64,000 bases of DNA from NCBI RefSeq assembly GCF_002217395.1, contig NZ_MUHD01000029.1, positions 1-64,000 on the forward strand. The letters run 5' to 3'. Every line of letters starts with the position of its first letter. Positions within the stretch are counted from its first letter, which is position 1. The translations under genes were made by a program, and so were the position numbers. Source of the stretch: Flavobacterium plurextorum (GTDB lineage Bacteria; Bacteroidota; Bacteroidia; Flavobacteriales; Flavobacteriaceae). Positions 8,293 through 18,449 of the stretch are shown here, piece by piece. The notes beneath the pieces are model-generated. The model saw nothing but the letters and a program-made list of their open reading frames with translations. It did not search any database and had not been told where the DNA came from.

Positions 8293-9309
8293 ATGAAAAT
8301 AATAGTTCCAATGGCTGGCCGCGGATCTAGACTTAGGCCACATACTTTAACTGTTCCAAAACCATTAATTCCAGTTGCAGGAAAATCAATCGTGCATCGT
8401 TTGGTCGAGGATATTGCCAAAATTTTAAAGGAGCCAATAGAAGAAGTTGCTTTTATATTAGGAGATCCTGCTTTTTTTGGAGATGATCTTGTAGCAAGTT
8501 TAGAAGATTTGGCAAAAGGATTAGGAGCAAAAGCATCTATTTATCGTCAAGATTTACCTTTAGGAACAGGTCATGCTATTATGTGTGCAAAAGAATCTCT
8601 TTCAGGCCCTGCAGTTATTGCTTACGCGGATACTTTAATTAGAGCCGATTTTGAATTAGATCCTGAAGCAGATGCTGTAATTTGGGTAAAACAAGTAGAA
8701 CAGCCAGAAGCGTTTGGTGTAGTAAAGTTAAATGCAAACAACGAAATTATAGAATTGGTTGAAAAACCTAAAGAGTTTGTAAGCGACTTAGCAGTTATTG
8801 GAATTTACTATTTCAAAGAAGTCGGTGATTTAAAAAAGGAATTACAAGGCGTTTTAGATAATAATATTCAAAACGGAGGAGAATATCAAATTAACGACGG
8901 TATCAAAGCAATGATGGCCAACGGAAAAGTTTTTAAAACTGGAAGCGTTGACGAATGGATGGATTGCGGAAATAAAGATGTAACCGTTGAAACAAATACC
9001 AGAATGCTTGGATTTTTACATAACGATGGTGAACATTTAGTTGACTATGATGTAAAACTAGAAAACTCAACGATTATTCCGCCATGTTATATTGGTGAAA
9101 ATGTAGTGCTTAAAAACACAACAGTTGGTCCAAACGTTTCAATTGGTAAAGGATGTCACATAACGGATAGTTCGATTAAGAACAGTTTAGTGCAGACTTA
9201 TTCTCAAATAAAAAACGCAAATTTAGACAATGCAATGATTGGAAATCATGTAAGTTATGATGGTAAATTTACCAGCATCAGCATTGGAGATTATTCTGTT
9301 TTAGAATAA
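8293..9309 (+). CDS. Sugar-phosphate nucleotidyltransferase with beta-helix tail
   Basis: The N-terminal nucleotidyltransferase domain (about residues 1-235) starts with MKIIVPMAGRGSRLRPHT, the signature loop binding NTP, followed by PKPLIPVAGK. It would join a sugar-1-phosphate to an NTP, releasing pyrophosphate. From about residue 250 onward, hexapeptide-like repeats (such as IIPPCYIGENVVLKN and VGPNVSIGKG) indicate a left-handed beta-helix. Annotators usually call such proteins glucose- or mannose-1-phosphate nucleotidyltransferase; the substrate cannot be settled here. A 160-bp AT-rich gap containing only a short GAAGATTT/AAATCTTC hairpin precedes it. Confidence 0.9.
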   Translation: MKIIVPMAGRGSRLRPHTLTVPKPLIPVAGKSIVHRLVEDIAKILKEPIEEVAFILGDPAFFGDDLVASLEDLAKGLGAKASIYRQDLPLGTGHAIMCAKESLSGPAVIAYADTLIRADFELDPEADAVIWVKQVEQPEAFGVVKLNANNEIIELVEKPKEFVSDLAVIGIYYFKEVGDLKKELQGVLDNNIQNGGEYQINDGIKAMMANGKVFKTGSVDEWMDCGNKDVTVETNTRMLGFLHNDGEHLVDYDVKLENSTIIPPCYIGENVVLKNTTVGPNVSIGKGCHITDSSIKNSLVQTYSQIKNANLDNAMIGNHVSYDGKFTSISIGDYSVLE

Positions 9310-9360
9310 AAATAAGTTTCAACAGATTCTTTTTGGTTTAAAAATAAAAATATAAAAAGA

Positions 9361-10707
9361 ATGAAAAAAGGTATTTTAATAATTTTATTTTTCGTTTTGC
9401 TTGGCAATTCAAATACGATTTTGGCTCAAACTGAACCGGAAGATATTGCTATGGCGACAGATGATTATCAGGATGCTTTTTATGAATCTTTAAAACAAAA
9501 AGGAATCGAAAATTATGATAAAGCAATTGCATCATTAGATAAATGTATCAAACTAAAACCCAATGATGCTGTTGCCTATTTTGAATTAGGGAAAAATTAT
9601 CTGGCTCTGAAAGATTATAAAAATGCACAGGATGCATTTGAAAAAGCCACGCAATTGAATCCTAAAAACAAATGGTATTGGTTAGGAATTTACGATGTAA
9701 GTTATGAGACCAAAAATTATCCGCTGGCAATTGAAACGATTCAGAAAATCATGGTTTTTGATGAAGAGTATAAAGACGATTTAATATCGTTGTATATGAT
9801 CACAAATCAATTTGATAAAGCTTTGACTGCCATTAATGAAATGAACGATAAGTTTGGCAAATCGGAAGATCGAGAAAGATATAAAATTCAGATTTTATCA
9901 CAAGGAAAATATGAGGATGCTGCCATTACCAATTTAATAGATCAGATTAAGAAAAATCCAAAAGAAGAATCCAATTACGTTAATTTGATTTTTTTGTATT
10001 CAAAAGCAGAGGAAACGGAGAAGGCATTAGAAATCGCAAAACAATTATCAAAAGAAATTCCAGATTCAGAATGGGCGCAGGTAAGCTTATTTAAAGTTTA
10101 TCTAGATGCGAATCAAGCTGATAAAGCAATTAAGTCGATGAATATAGTTTTGTCAAGTTCAAAAATTGACTCAAAAATTAAGCATCGTACTTTAAATGAA
10201 TTTTTGATTTACGTGAATAAAAATCCTCAGTATGCACCTGATTTAGAAAAGGCAATTGCTTATTTTGATAATGATAAAGAGATTGATGTAGCGAAAGAAA
10301 TTGGTAAATTTTATCATGGCAAGGGACAATTTGAAAGCGCAATTAAATATTACGAGAAAGATCTAAAAACAAATTCAGAGACAGATCGTGAGACTAATCT
10401 GCTTTTGCTTGATGCTTATACACAAGCAAAACAATTTGCACCAATGACAAAAAGAGCGATGAATATGATAGAAGTTTATCCAAGTCAGCCTCAATTTTAT
10501 TATTATGCAGGATTGGGAAATAATCAGTTGAAACAATTTAAAAACGCAAAAACCGTTTTAGAAATGGGACTCGATTATGTTGTTGATGATAAAAAGCTGG
10601 AAGCAAATTTTAATATTCAACTTGGTGAGGCTTATAATGGATTGGGAGATGCTAAGAAAAAAGAGGAATACTTTTTGAAAGCAAATGAGTTATTAAAACA
10701 AAAATAA
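9361..10707 (+). CDS. Secreted/periplasmic TPR-repeat protein
   Basis: A 448-aa protein with a signal peptide (residues 1-22, ending ILAQ) followed by tetratricopeptide repeats across most of its length. Clear TPR helices occur at about residues 45-115 (AIASLDKCIKLKPNDAVAYF, then KNAQDAFEKATQLNPK) and again near 320-440. TPR solenoids hold protein partners; no catalytic motif is seen. It lies 15 bp before the DUF4292 lipoprotein gene and close to the EnvC-like gene, so a scaffold role in the envelope is likely but inferred. Confidence 0.85.
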   Translation: MKKGILIILFFVLLGNSNTILAQTEPEDIAMATDDYQDAFYESLKQKGIENYDKAIASLDKCIKLKPNDAVAYFELGKNYLALKDYKNAQDAFEKATQLNPKNKWYWLGIYDVSYETKNYPLAIETIQKIMVFDEEYKDDLISLYMITNQFDKALTAINEMNDKFGKSEDRERYKIQILSQGKYEDAAITNLIDQIKKNPKEESNYVNLIFLYSKAEETEKALEIAKQLSKEIPDSEWAQVSLFKVYLDANQADKAIKSMNIVLSSSKIDSKIKHRTLNEFLIYVNKNPQYAPDLEKAIAYFDNDKEIDVAKEIGKFYHGKGQFESAIKYYEKDLKTNSETDRETNLLLLDAYTQAKQFAPMTKRAMNMIEVYPSQPQFYYYAGLGNNQLKQFKNAKTVLEMGLDYVVDDKKLEANFNIQLGEAYNGLGDAKKKEEYFLKANELLKQK

Positions 10708-10721
10708 TAAGGAGAATTACA

Positions 10722-11501
10722 ATGAAAAAATATATTGTATTAGTATTAATGTCCATTTTTGTGATTTCATGTAAATCAAAACAGGCAGCAGTACAAAACA
10801 ACACCGTAGTCGAAACGATTACAAAAAAAGATAAAAAGGCAATAGAGAAGCACTACGAAAACAAACTTGATTTTTCGACACTTTATATAAAAGCCGGCGC
10901 AAGATATGTAGATGATAAACAAAGCCAAAATGTAACTGCTGAAATAAAAATTGAAAAGGACAAACAGATTTTAGTAAGTGTTCGATTTTTAGGAATTACA
11001 ATGGCAAAAGCCTTGATTACACCAACAGCAGTAAGTTATTACGAAAAAATAAACAGTACTTATTATGAAGGCGATTTTAGCAGTTTGAGTAAATGGCTTG
11101 GAACTGAATTAGATTATAATAAGGTACAGAATTTATTAATAGGGGAAGCTTTTGATGATTTAAGAAAAGGAGAATATACACAGACAATTGTAGAAAATCT
11201 TTATCGCTTAGAAGATGAAAAGGATCAAAATATAAAAAAGGCATTCTATTTAGATCCTGAAAAATATTTGCTTCAGAAAGAAGAAATCACACAAGCATCT
11301 GAAAATAGAAAATTAGAAATTAATTATTCTGATAGTAAAACTTTTGCTCAAGGAACAATTCCAACAACACTTACAATTAATGCTGTTCAGCCTAAAGGAA
11401 CGACTAACATTAATTTAAATTACAATAATATTTCGTTCAACGAGGAACTTTCTTTTCCGTATAGTGTACCAAGCGGTTATAAAAAAGTTTTAATTAAGTA
11501 A
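10722..11501 (+). CDS. DUF4292-type lipoprotein
   Basis: The 259-aa protein has a lipoprotein signal (lipobox VISC, Cys at residue 17) and then a soluble domain rich in beta-strand-like segments, which I recognise as the DUF4292 family common in Bacteroidota. The fold resembles LolA/LolB-like lipid-binding barrels, but its function is not established. It is sandwiched between the TPR gene (14 bp) and the EnvC-like gene, and this trio is a usual neighbourhood in Flavobacteriia. Confidence 0.8.
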   Translation: MKKYIVLVLMSIFVISCKSKQAAVQNNTVVETITKKDKKAIEKHYENKLDFSTLYIKAGARYVDDKQSQNVTAEIKIEKDKQILVSVRFLGITMAKALITPTAVSYYEKINSTYYEGDFSSLSKWLGTELDYNKVQNLLIGEAFDDLRKGEYTQTIVENLYRLEDEKDQNIKKAFYLDPEKYLLQKEEITQASENRKLEINYSDSKTFAQGTIPTTLTINAVQPKGTTNINLNYNNISFNEELSFPYSVPSGYKKVLIK

Positions 11502-11524
11502 ATTTGCAAAAAGAAAAAAGAAAC

Positions 11525-12805
11525 ATGCCAAAATTTCTCCTCAGCCTAATTTTTATTTGTGCCACAACTTTTATGTGGGCGCAAGATTCACAGCAAGAAA
11601 AACTTGAACAGCGTAAAGCGCAGATTCAGCAAGAAATTAGAGATAATGAAAAAATGCTGCAATCCGTAAAGAAAAAAGAAAAATCAGCTGTAAATGTATT
11701 TTTAATCCAGGCGAATAAAATCAAATTAAAAGAGAAATTAATCAATACTACTGCAAAGCAGGAAAAACTGATAAGCAATGATATGTATATTAACCAAGTT
11801 AAGGTTAATAAATTAAAAAAGGAGCTTGAGGTTTTAAAAGCAGATTATGCTAAGATGATTTTAAAATCATACAAAAGCCGTTCTGAGCAGAGTCGAGCAA
11901 TGTTTATTTTGTCTTCTGAAAGTTTTTTACAAGCTTATAAAAGAGCACAATATTTAAAACAATATACTAATTTTAGAAAAAATCAAGGTTTAGAAATCCA
12001 GTCTAAAACCAATCAATTAGTTGATTATAATGCCAAATTGGATGGTCAGAGAACGATTAAGAAAAAAATTATTGCTGAGAATGAAAAGGAGAAACAAAGT
12101 TTAGAAGTAGAGAAAAAAGAACAGCAAAAATTAGTTAACTCTATTAAAAAGGATAAGAATAAAATTATTGCCGATACAAGAGCAAAACAACAAGAATCGA
12201 GAAGAATCGATGCTAAAATTAAAGAACTTATTCGTGAACAAATTAGATTAGCCAATCAAAGAGCCGAAGAAGAGAGACGCAGAAGAATAGCTGAAGGTAA
12301 AGCCAGTGAAGCTGAAAAAGCAGAGGCAGCAGCACCTAAAAGTTATTCATCAGATAGAATTGCATTAACGCCGGAAGGTAAAATTTTAGCTGCCGATTTT
12401 AAAGCAAACAGAGGAAAATTGCCTTGGCCGGTAGAGAAAGGATTTATATCTCTTGGTTACGGAGATCAACCGCATCCATTGTATCCAACATTAAATGTTC
12501 ATAATTCAGGAGTAGAGATTACTACTGAACAAGGAGCAAGTGCACGTGCAGTTTTTGAAGGAGTGGTATCAAAAGTTATAGCATTGTCTCCTGTAAACAG
12601 GGCCGTTTTTATTCAGCATGGAGATTTCTTTACCGTATATCAAAATCTAAGTTCAGTATCTGTTGAACAAGGTGATAAAGTAAAAGTGAAACAAGTTATC
12701 GGAAAAGTTAGAACTAGTGGAGACACAGGAAAAACAATTATCAAGTTTTTGATTCTTCAAAATACAACAAATAATAATCCAGAAGGATGGCTTCAAAATA
12801 GATAA
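11525..12805 (+). CDS. EnvC-like murein hydrolase activator (degenerate M23/LytM)
   Basis: The ATG at 11525 begins a clear signal peptide (MPKFLLSLIF...MWAQ), so it is preferred to the TTG at 11504; the protein is 426 aa. Residues 20-260 are a long charged coiled coil (Gln/Lys/Glu/Arg). The C-terminal 110 residues are a LytM domain in which zinc ligands are lost: the HxxxGxD motif reads HNSGVEI, and the YxHL motif reads YQNL. That pattern is typical of EnvC-type proteins that activate amidases at the septum instead of cutting peptidoglycan. A strong terminator follows. Confidence 0.9.
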   Translation: MPKFLLSLIFICATTFMWAQDSQQEKLEQRKAQIQQEIRDNEKMLQSVKKKEKSAVNVFLIQANKIKLKEKLINTTAKQEKLISNDMYINQVKVNKLKKELEVLKADYAKMILKSYKSRSEQSRAMFILSSESFLQAYKRAQYLKQYTNFRKNQGLEIQSKTNQLVDYNAKLDGQRTIKKKIIAENEKEKQSLEVEKKEQQKLVNSIKKDKNKIIADTRAKQQESRRIDAKIKELIREQIRLANQRAEEERRRRIAEGKASEAEKAEAAAPKSYSSDRIALTPEGKILAADFKANRGKLPWPVEKGFISLGYGDQPHPLYPTLNVHNSGVEITTEQGASARAVFEGVVSKVIALSPVNRAVFIQHGDFFTVYQNLSSVSVEQGDKVKVKQVIGKVRTSGDTGKTIIKFLILQNTTNNNPEGWLQNR

Positions 12806-12860
12806 TACAGCAATTAGAAAGTTTTAGAATATAAAGCAATCTAATTGATTGAAACTTAAA

Positions 12861-12898
12861 AAAAACCTTTTCAACGGTGTAACGTTGAAAAGGTTTTT
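12861..12898. terminator. Bidirectional terminator between convergent genes
   Basis: AAAAACCTTTTCAACG (12861-12876) pairs with CGTTGAAAAGGTTTTT (12883-12898) around a GTGTAA loop. A-rich and T-rich flanks serve both strands, and the hairpin lies between the EnvC-like gene and the convergent O-antigen-ligase gene, abutting the latter's stop codon. Confidence 0.93.
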
Positions 12899-12899
12899 T

Positions 12900-14627
12900 T
12901 TATTTTTTTAAATACCCTCTAGCTTCTTCTTTGAATTTATCAACTTTATTTGAAGGAATTTTAACTGGCAGTTTGGCAATTTCTATAGCCATCGTTTTTG
13001 CTTTTGCTTTTTGATTGGTTTTTAAATATAAATAAAACAAATCTATTCGAGCATCAAACCTAAAGGGCTCTACATTTTTATTGTAAATGTAAATTTTTTC
13101 TGCGTCATCATATCTTCTCATTCGTTCTAAAAGGCTTGCTAGACTTTTACCTAAACTGGGTTTACCAGACTGCTCAAATCCATTGGTCAAGTAACGAATT
13201 CCTTCTTCCTGTTTACTATTTTTTAAAAAAATTATGCCAGTCATAAAAAATTGTTCGCCGTTTGCATCAATTTTCGAGGTATAATTTATCGTTTTTTTCA
13301 AATTTGAAACTTCTAGGTCATTATAAATCTTCATTAATCTATATTCAGCATTTACTCTTAAAAAAATAATTACCAAAAAAATAAGTAAGAAAGTAATTGG
13401 GATAATTTGAAATAAAATATTTTTTTCAAAAAAACAAATAGGTTTCGCATTTAGTTCGTTGATGATAATAACAGTAAAAACACATCCTAAAACCATGAAT
13501 AGGGGTACAGGTAAAATTGAATTTGTTAACATAAAAACAATTAGACAGAGCAGCATAGAACTACTTGTCTTTGTTACATTGTTATGCTTTGATTTAGCAA
13601 ACAGCATTAAAAGAAGAAAACAAAAAGTAACAATCCAAATTATGCCTAAATCAAAACTTAATTCTAGAAAATCATTATTAGCATTGTATATAAAGCTTGC
13701 ATTTTTGATTTCTGCCCAAGGCCTTTCACAGGAAAAATAATTTGCCTTTGCTATATTATATTGCAGCGAAAATGAATCAAAACCATATCCTGTCAAAAGT
13801 TGATTTTTAAGTTGAAGTAAAGATTGTTTTGCGATAAATATTCTTCCAGAAACCGATTCAGATTTAAAGGAATCGATATTGCAAATAACAAAAAATAGAC
13901 CAACTAGAAACATTGAGGCAGAAAGAGATTTCTTTAAAATCGCAAAGCTTTTATTCTGGATAAACAGATTATTAATAGTAAAGAATAATGTAAGACTTAA
14001 TGCAATATAGGCCCCCTTACATTTAGATAAATATAAGCCATAAATCAAAATTAAAAAACCAGTGAAAAATAAAATTTTGCGAAAGCCATATGCTTTTTTA
14101 ATTAACTCAATTGAACTTAAAGAACCTAAAGCAAGCAATAGAGCCAATTGGTTTGGTGAAAAAAACAATCCTGTAGATTGAAAATATTCATTTGAAGAAG
14201 AAAGAACTTGATTTTTTTGCAAGATGGCAATTATTGCATTTAGTACTGCTGCAAAAAAAATCAAATATAGTGCTGTATTTAAAAGATTTAAATTTTTTTC
14301 TCTTGTATCTAGTGATCTTCTTAAAATCATATAGAGAAATAAATAACCAGTAAAGAACCATACTTTTAAGTTAAAAACAGTCGCTTTTGATAGATAAATG
14401 AAATTGAAAAGACCAATACAAAATAGTATCAGCAAGCAAATATCAAATCGATTTACACTCCATTTTCGATTGATATTTTTCAATAAAAAAAAGCTGCCTC
14501 CAATTATGATGACAGGTAACCAATAAAGGTATTTTCCACTTATAAAAGGTAAAAGTGTCGTATTAAAGCGAGTCATTAAAGATAGTAACAGAACTGTTAA
14601 AAAAATAGAGAGTTCTTGATTTTTCAT
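12900..14627 (-). CDS. O-antigen ligase/polymerase-like membrane protein with TPR tail
   Basis: A 575-aa polytopic protein with roughly 10-12 hydrophobic helices in the first 420 residues, then a soluble tail of about 150 residues with TPR-like helices (DDAEKIYIYNKNVEPFRFDAR, NQKAKAKTMAIE). The large loop around residues 255-330 (GYGFDSFSLQYN, ANNDFLELSFDLGI) matches the O-antigen ligase/Wzy_C superfamily, in which an H/R-containing periplasmic loop transfers glycans. Whether it polymerises or ligates cannot be told. It is a stand-alone gene transcribed towards the EnvC-like gene. Confidence 0.78.
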   Translation of the reverse strand: MKNQELSIFLTVLLLSLMTRFNTTLLPFISGKYLYWLPVIIIGGSFFLLKNINRKWSVNRFDICLLILFCIGLFNFIYLSKATVFNLKVWFFTGYLFLYMILRRSLDTREKNLNLLNTALYLIFFAAVLNAIIAILQKNQVLSSSNEYFQSTGLFFSPNQLALLLALGSLSSIELIKKAYGFRKILFFTGFLILIYGLYLSKCKGAYIALSLTLFFTINNLFIQNKSFAILKKSLSASMFLVGLFFVICNIDSFKSESVSGRIFIAKQSLLQLKNQLLTGYGFDSFSLQYNIAKANYFSCERPWAEIKNASFIYNANNDFLELSFDLGIIWIVTFCFLLLMLFAKSKHNNVTKTSSSMLLCLIVFMLTNSILPVPLFMVLGCVFTVIIINELNAKPICFFEKNILFQIIPITFLLIFLVIIFLRVNAEYRLMKIYNDLEVSNLKKTINYTSKIDANGEQFFMTGIIFLKNSKQEEGIRYLTNGFEQSGKPSLGKSLASLLERMRRYDDAEKIYIYNKNVEPFRFDARIDLFYLYLKTNQKAKAKTMAIEIAKLPVKIPSNKVDKFKEEARGYLKK

Positions 14628-14737
14628 TTGTTATGTGTTAATATCTGTTTTTTGAATAATTTTCAAATTTAACAATTATAAGTTTATTTTCTTACATATT
14701 TTACATATAATTGTATTATAATATTTACAAATTTATT

Positions 14738-16261
14738 ATGAAATTAATATATTTACTCTTTATTCTTGCACTTTCACCTCTTTTTTCGCAATCGATTTCG
14801 AATGAAAAATTCGCAGAAGAACGCTTAAAATCGATTGTTTTTGCGAATTATCAATCTGATGATGAAAAAAGGGAGGCCGCTGATTTTTTAATATCAAATA
14901 TGGGCATTCACTACAGTGAAAATTATAGATGGATAGATAGTAATAACAATAAAATTGAGTTTAATGAATTGGATTTTCCGAATTTAGAGTTAGCAGCTAA
15001 TTTTTTTAAAAAACTGCAAGACAGTACTAAATTAAAACCTCAATATTTTGTAGTTAATGATTTAGAAACAATTACACCTGAATTAATAATTAAAAACATT
15101 GACCTTGCTTTTGCGGCATGGAAAAGTAATCCTTGGTCTAGATCGTATGACTTTAAAACATTCTGTGAATACATTCTTCCGTATCGAAGTTTAACAGAAC
15201 CTTTGGAGGATTGGCGAGATGAATATTCACAATTAGTATTTCAGACAGTTAAAAAAGCCAACAAAGATCAGCCGGTTGATGCGGCAATATTAGCAATTCA
15301 GGAACTCAAAAATTTTCGATTTTTAGATGGGCGTCCAGATCCAATACCTTATTTGAGCCCTAAACAACTTCTTTTTAGACGAGAAGGTGCCTGTAATGAC
15401 TTAGCAAATCTTACATTATTAGCGTGCAGATCAATAGGTTTAGCCGTAACATTCGATTTTACACCAGAATACGGTGCTTCGTCAAAAAGACATTTTTGGG
15501 ATACAATTATTGATGAAAACGGAAAGCATATTCCTTTTAATGGAAACTGTTTTGGAAACCCACAAGGGCTTCCATATGCCTATAACGCTGTTGAAAAAAG
15601 ATTAGCAAAAGTTTTTAGAAAAACATATTCTATCCAAACGAACTCGCTGGCAGCGATAAAAGATACTGTATTAATACCCAGCGGCTTTTTGAGGGAGAAA
15701 AATATTGCAGATGTAACAGAAGAATATACAGCTACAGGAAAAATTAATTATCCAGTTAAAACAAAAAAATCAGTCGTGGGATTTTTAAATGTATTTAATC
15801 TCGCAAAATGGAGGGTTACTGACTGGGGGCGAAATTCAGACGGTATTATTGAATATCAAAATTTAGGTTTAAACATTGTTTATCTGCCAAGTTTTTACGA
15901 ATCGACCTCAAAAAAAATGAACTACGCTCCTTATCCAGTTCTTTTGGATGACAAAAAAGAACAACATGTTTTAGTTCCAAATTACACTAAAACTTTCTCA
16001 TTTAATTTATCCAGAGACAAAAAAAAGAAGACTAACAGACTTGATTTTAATTCTTTTGAAGTTTTTGAAAATGAATTGTTTTCGCTTTATGTATGGGACA
16101 ATGGTTGGAAAAAACTAGAAGAAGCTAAAGCAGAGAGAGATTTTGTGAAATTTTCTAAAGTTCCCGATAATGGATTGTTTCTCGCCATTTGCCCCAAAAG
16201 TAATAGTTACGAACGCATTTTTAGAATTAACAGTGACACAAAAGAAATAGAATGGTATTAA
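14738..16261 (+). CDS. Secreted transglutaminase-like domain protein
   Basis: The ATG at 14738 begins a signal peptide (MKLIYLLFILALSPLFSQS), preferred over the ATG at 14711; the product is 507 aa. The centre (about residues 200-265) looks like a transglutaminase/cysteine-protease core with C219 in GACNDLANL, H252 in KRHFWD and an Asp a few residues on. The C-terminal 200 residues look like beta-sandwich domains. The enzyme activity (crosslinking, protease or deglycosylase-like) is unknown. It leads a run of exported proteins on the + strand. Confidence 0.72.
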   Translation: MKLIYLLFILALSPLFSQSISNEKFAEERLKSIVFANYQSDDEKREAADFLISNMGIHYSENYRWIDSNNNKIEFNELDFPNLELAANFFKKLQDSTKLKPQYFVVNDLETITPELIIKNIDLAFAAWKSNPWSRSYDFKTFCEYILPYRSLTEPLEDWRDEYSQLVFQTVKKANKDQPVDAAILAIQELKNFRFLDGRPDPIPYLSPKQLLFRREGACNDLANLTLLACRSIGLAVTFDFTPEYGASSKRHFWDTIIDENGKHIPFNGNCFGNPQGLPYAYNAVEKRLAKVFRKTYSIQTNSLAAIKDTVLIPSGFLREKNIADVTEEYTATGKINYPVKTKKSVVGFLNVFNLAKWRVTDWGRNSDGIIEYQNLGLNIVYLPSFYESTSKKMNYAPYPVLLDDKKEQHVLVPNYTKTFSFNLSRDKKKKTNRLDFNSFEVFENELFSLYVWDNGWKKLEEAKAERDFVKFSKVPDNGLFLAICPKSNSYERIFRINSDTKEIEWY

Positions 16262-16287
16262 GTATTTAACAATTAAACAATTTTGAG

Positions 16288-16941
16288 ATGAAGAAAAAAG
16301 TATTTGAAATCCTCATGATGTTCCTTTTTGTGTTTGGACTGCAAGCGCAAAACAGCAATGACTTTATGGATAGTGCAGTAGAAAAAAATGTAAAAGACAG
16401 GTTTTATGAAAGTGCAAAAAGAGCAGGTTTGACAGAGGCAAAAACAAAAGAACTTTTAAAAATAATCGAAGAGAGAAATATGATTTTAAAAGATTTGGAA
16501 ACAAAAAAAAAACAAGCAGATGCGCCTTACAGTATTCAAGATTCAGGAACACTTTATAATTTTAAAATTAATACAGCCCGAAATTATTATGCTCAAAAAA
16601 TCAACGATTTTCTTACTTACAAAGAGTACAGCGAATTTGCCATGGAAGACTATCGCAATGAAGCCAGAGAAAATACAAAAAGTGAATATCAATTGTTGAT
16701 TGCTAATAATACAGGTTTGACCGAAAGTCAGCAAAAATCACTTTATGCTTTACTATATCATTATCATTTAAATCAATTTTTGACAACAGCGTATTATAGT
16801 TTCGATAAAACACAACAAAAACCAAAGCTTGGAATTTTAAGATACAGTTTTGAAAAAGAATTTAAAAAAACATGTGAAGAGTACAATATAAAAACTTCTT
16901 CATCTGGTAATGTATATAAAAATGGCTTCGAATGGAATTAA
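16288..16941 (+). CDS. Exported protein of unknown function
   Basis: I do not recognise a family. The 217-aa protein has a signal peptide (about residues 1-20, ending LQAQ) and is otherwise helical, Lys/Glu/Tyr-rich and without membrane segments. It lies 26 bp after the transglutaminase-like gene and 44 bp before the Sel1/T9SS gene, so it is probably co-transcribed with them. Confidence 0.7.
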   Translation: MKKKVFEILMMFLFVFGLQAQNSNDFMDSAVEKNVKDRFYESAKRAGLTEAKTKELLKIIEERNMILKDLETKKKQADAPYSIQDSGTLYNFKINTARNYYAQKINDFLTYKEYSEFAMEDYRNEARENTKSEYQLLIANNTGLTESQQKSLYALLYHYHLNQFLTTAYYSFDKTQQKPKLGILRYSFEKEFKKTCEEYNIKTSSSGNVYKNGFEWN

Positions 16942-16985
16942 ACTAGACCGGACAAATCAAGATAAACTAACTAAAACCATAAATT

Positions 16986-18446
16986 ATGAAAAAAAAATTA
17001 ACTCTCCTTTTCACACTTGTTGTCATTGGCGTTAGTGCGCAGACAGATTGTGAACAAAAAATCAGGCAGGTCAAAAAAATTTTAGATGGTAATAAGCTGT
17101 ACAAAGATTATGGTGCGCTTTTTCAGGATATCCTGCCTTGTGCAGAATCAGGTGATCCATTAGCCGAAAACTATATTGGTCTAATGTATGTAAATGCTCT
17201 TGGCATAGAAAAAGATGAAGCCAAAGGATTTGCTTATATAGAAAAAGCAGCTAAAACCGGCAGTGCTGTTGCACAATGCAATTTAGGAAATTTATACAAT
17301 GACGGACGAGGTTGTACGCTCGATATGAATAAAGCTGTTGAATGGTATAAAAAAGCGGCCGATAAACAAAATTCGCGTGCCCTCTATTTATTAGGCTATA
17401 TGCATTTAAAAGGTTTGGGTGTACAGCAGAATTATGAAGAAGCAATTGCCTGGTTTAAAAAAAGTGATTATGCAATGGCAAAGCACTGGCTGGGCGTTTG
17501 TTATTATCTTGGTTATGGTGTGCCTCAAGACACCAATAAAGCCTTAGAATATTTGCAAGGAAACACAACACCAAACAGCGTTGCTTTTTTAAGAAACTTA
17601 AAGAATGAAAAACGAGATTTGGTTATTGCTCAAACTGAAAATGCAATAAATGAAGCTAATAAAGCAGCAAAAAAAATAGATCCAGAATTAATTAACGAAA
17701 GCAGGGAAATAGTAACCTCCGATGAGGCCCAAAACCAAAACATTAAAACAAATACAATTTTAGGCGAATGGACAGGTCGTTTTATCGAGTATGACTGGTC
17801 TGGAACGACACCAATTCGTGTTTTACCAATAGAGATTAGTTTTAGTAAAAATGATAAAGGCGCTCTAAAAGCTAAAATAAATTTTGAAGGTAAAAGTTTT
17901 GAAAATTCCGCCCAGCTTAACGAGAATACTCTTTTTTTAAATGATTTTAAGTTTAAACTCGACCAGTTGTATCCTCATGATTTTAAAAATGACCAGCTAG
18001 AATATGCTGTTTTAGGAATGAACCTGAGTCAAAAAAGCTATAATAACAAACGTTATCTATTAGCAGATGTTGATAGTTTTATTGCTTATTGGCGAGAACC
18101 CGGAACACCAATTTCAGTAATACTCAGGCCAAAAAACGATGCTGCTTTTACAGATGATGATGCTGTTTTACTCGCGTTAGCCTCGCAAAAAGCAGAATTT
18201 ATCAAAGTATATCCCGTACCGTTTAATGAGCAGCTCTATGTTGCTTTTGATCTGAAAGAACCTGCAAAAATACACCTGACACTTACAAACGTAATGACAG
18301 CTCAAACCCAGAAAGTTGTCGCTGCAAATCTAGAAGCAGGAATACAGTCATTTACGGTAGACACCAGTAATTTGCCCAAAGGATTTTATATCGTACAGGT
18401 ACAGGAAAATGAAAAACAACATACCAGAACCATTATAAAACAATAA
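16986..18446 (+). CDS. Sel1-repeat protein with T9SS type A sorting domain
   Basis: The 486-aa protein begins with a signal peptide (1-18). Four Sel1-like repeats span about residues 45-190 (for example AENYIGLMYVNALGIEKDEA and AQCNLGNLYNDGRGCTLD). A middle beta-rich region follows, and the last 75 residues form a type A T9SS C-terminal domain, with VYPVPFNEQLYVAF, LPKGFYIVQVQ and a final HTRTIIKQ. Such a domain directs export through the type IX system and release or anchoring at the cell surface. The gene stops 3 bp before the zincin-like gene, suggesting a shared transcript. Confidence 0.88.
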   Translation: MKKKLTLLFTLVVIGVSAQTDCEQKIRQVKKILDGNKLYKDYGALFQDILPCAESGDPLAENYIGLMYVNALGIEKDEAKGFAYIEKAAKTGSAVAQCNLGNLYNDGRGCTLDMNKAVEWYKKAADKQNSRALYLLGYMHLKGLGVQQNYEEAIAWFKKSDYAMAKHWLGVCYYLGYGVPQDTNKALEYLQGNTTPNSVAFLRNLKNEKRDLVIAQTENAINEANKAAKKIDPELINESREIVTSDEAQNQNIKTNTILGEWTGRFIEYDWSGTTPIRVLPIEISFSKNDKGALKAKINFEGKSFENSAQLNENTLFLNDFKFKLDQLYPHDFKNDQLEYAVLGMNLSQKSYNNKRYLLADVDSFIAYWREPGTPISVILRPKNDAAFTDDDAVLLALASQKAEFIKVYPVPFNEQLYVAFDLKEPAKIHLTLTNVMTAQTQKVVAANLEAGIQSFTVDTSNLPKGFYIVQVQENEKQHTRTIIKQ

Positions 18447-18449
18447 GCC

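Noticed and set aside
11525..12805. EnvC-like gene as an active zinc endopeptidase
   Set aside because: The zinc-binding motifs are changed (HNSGVEI and YQNL), so hydrolase activity is unlikely.
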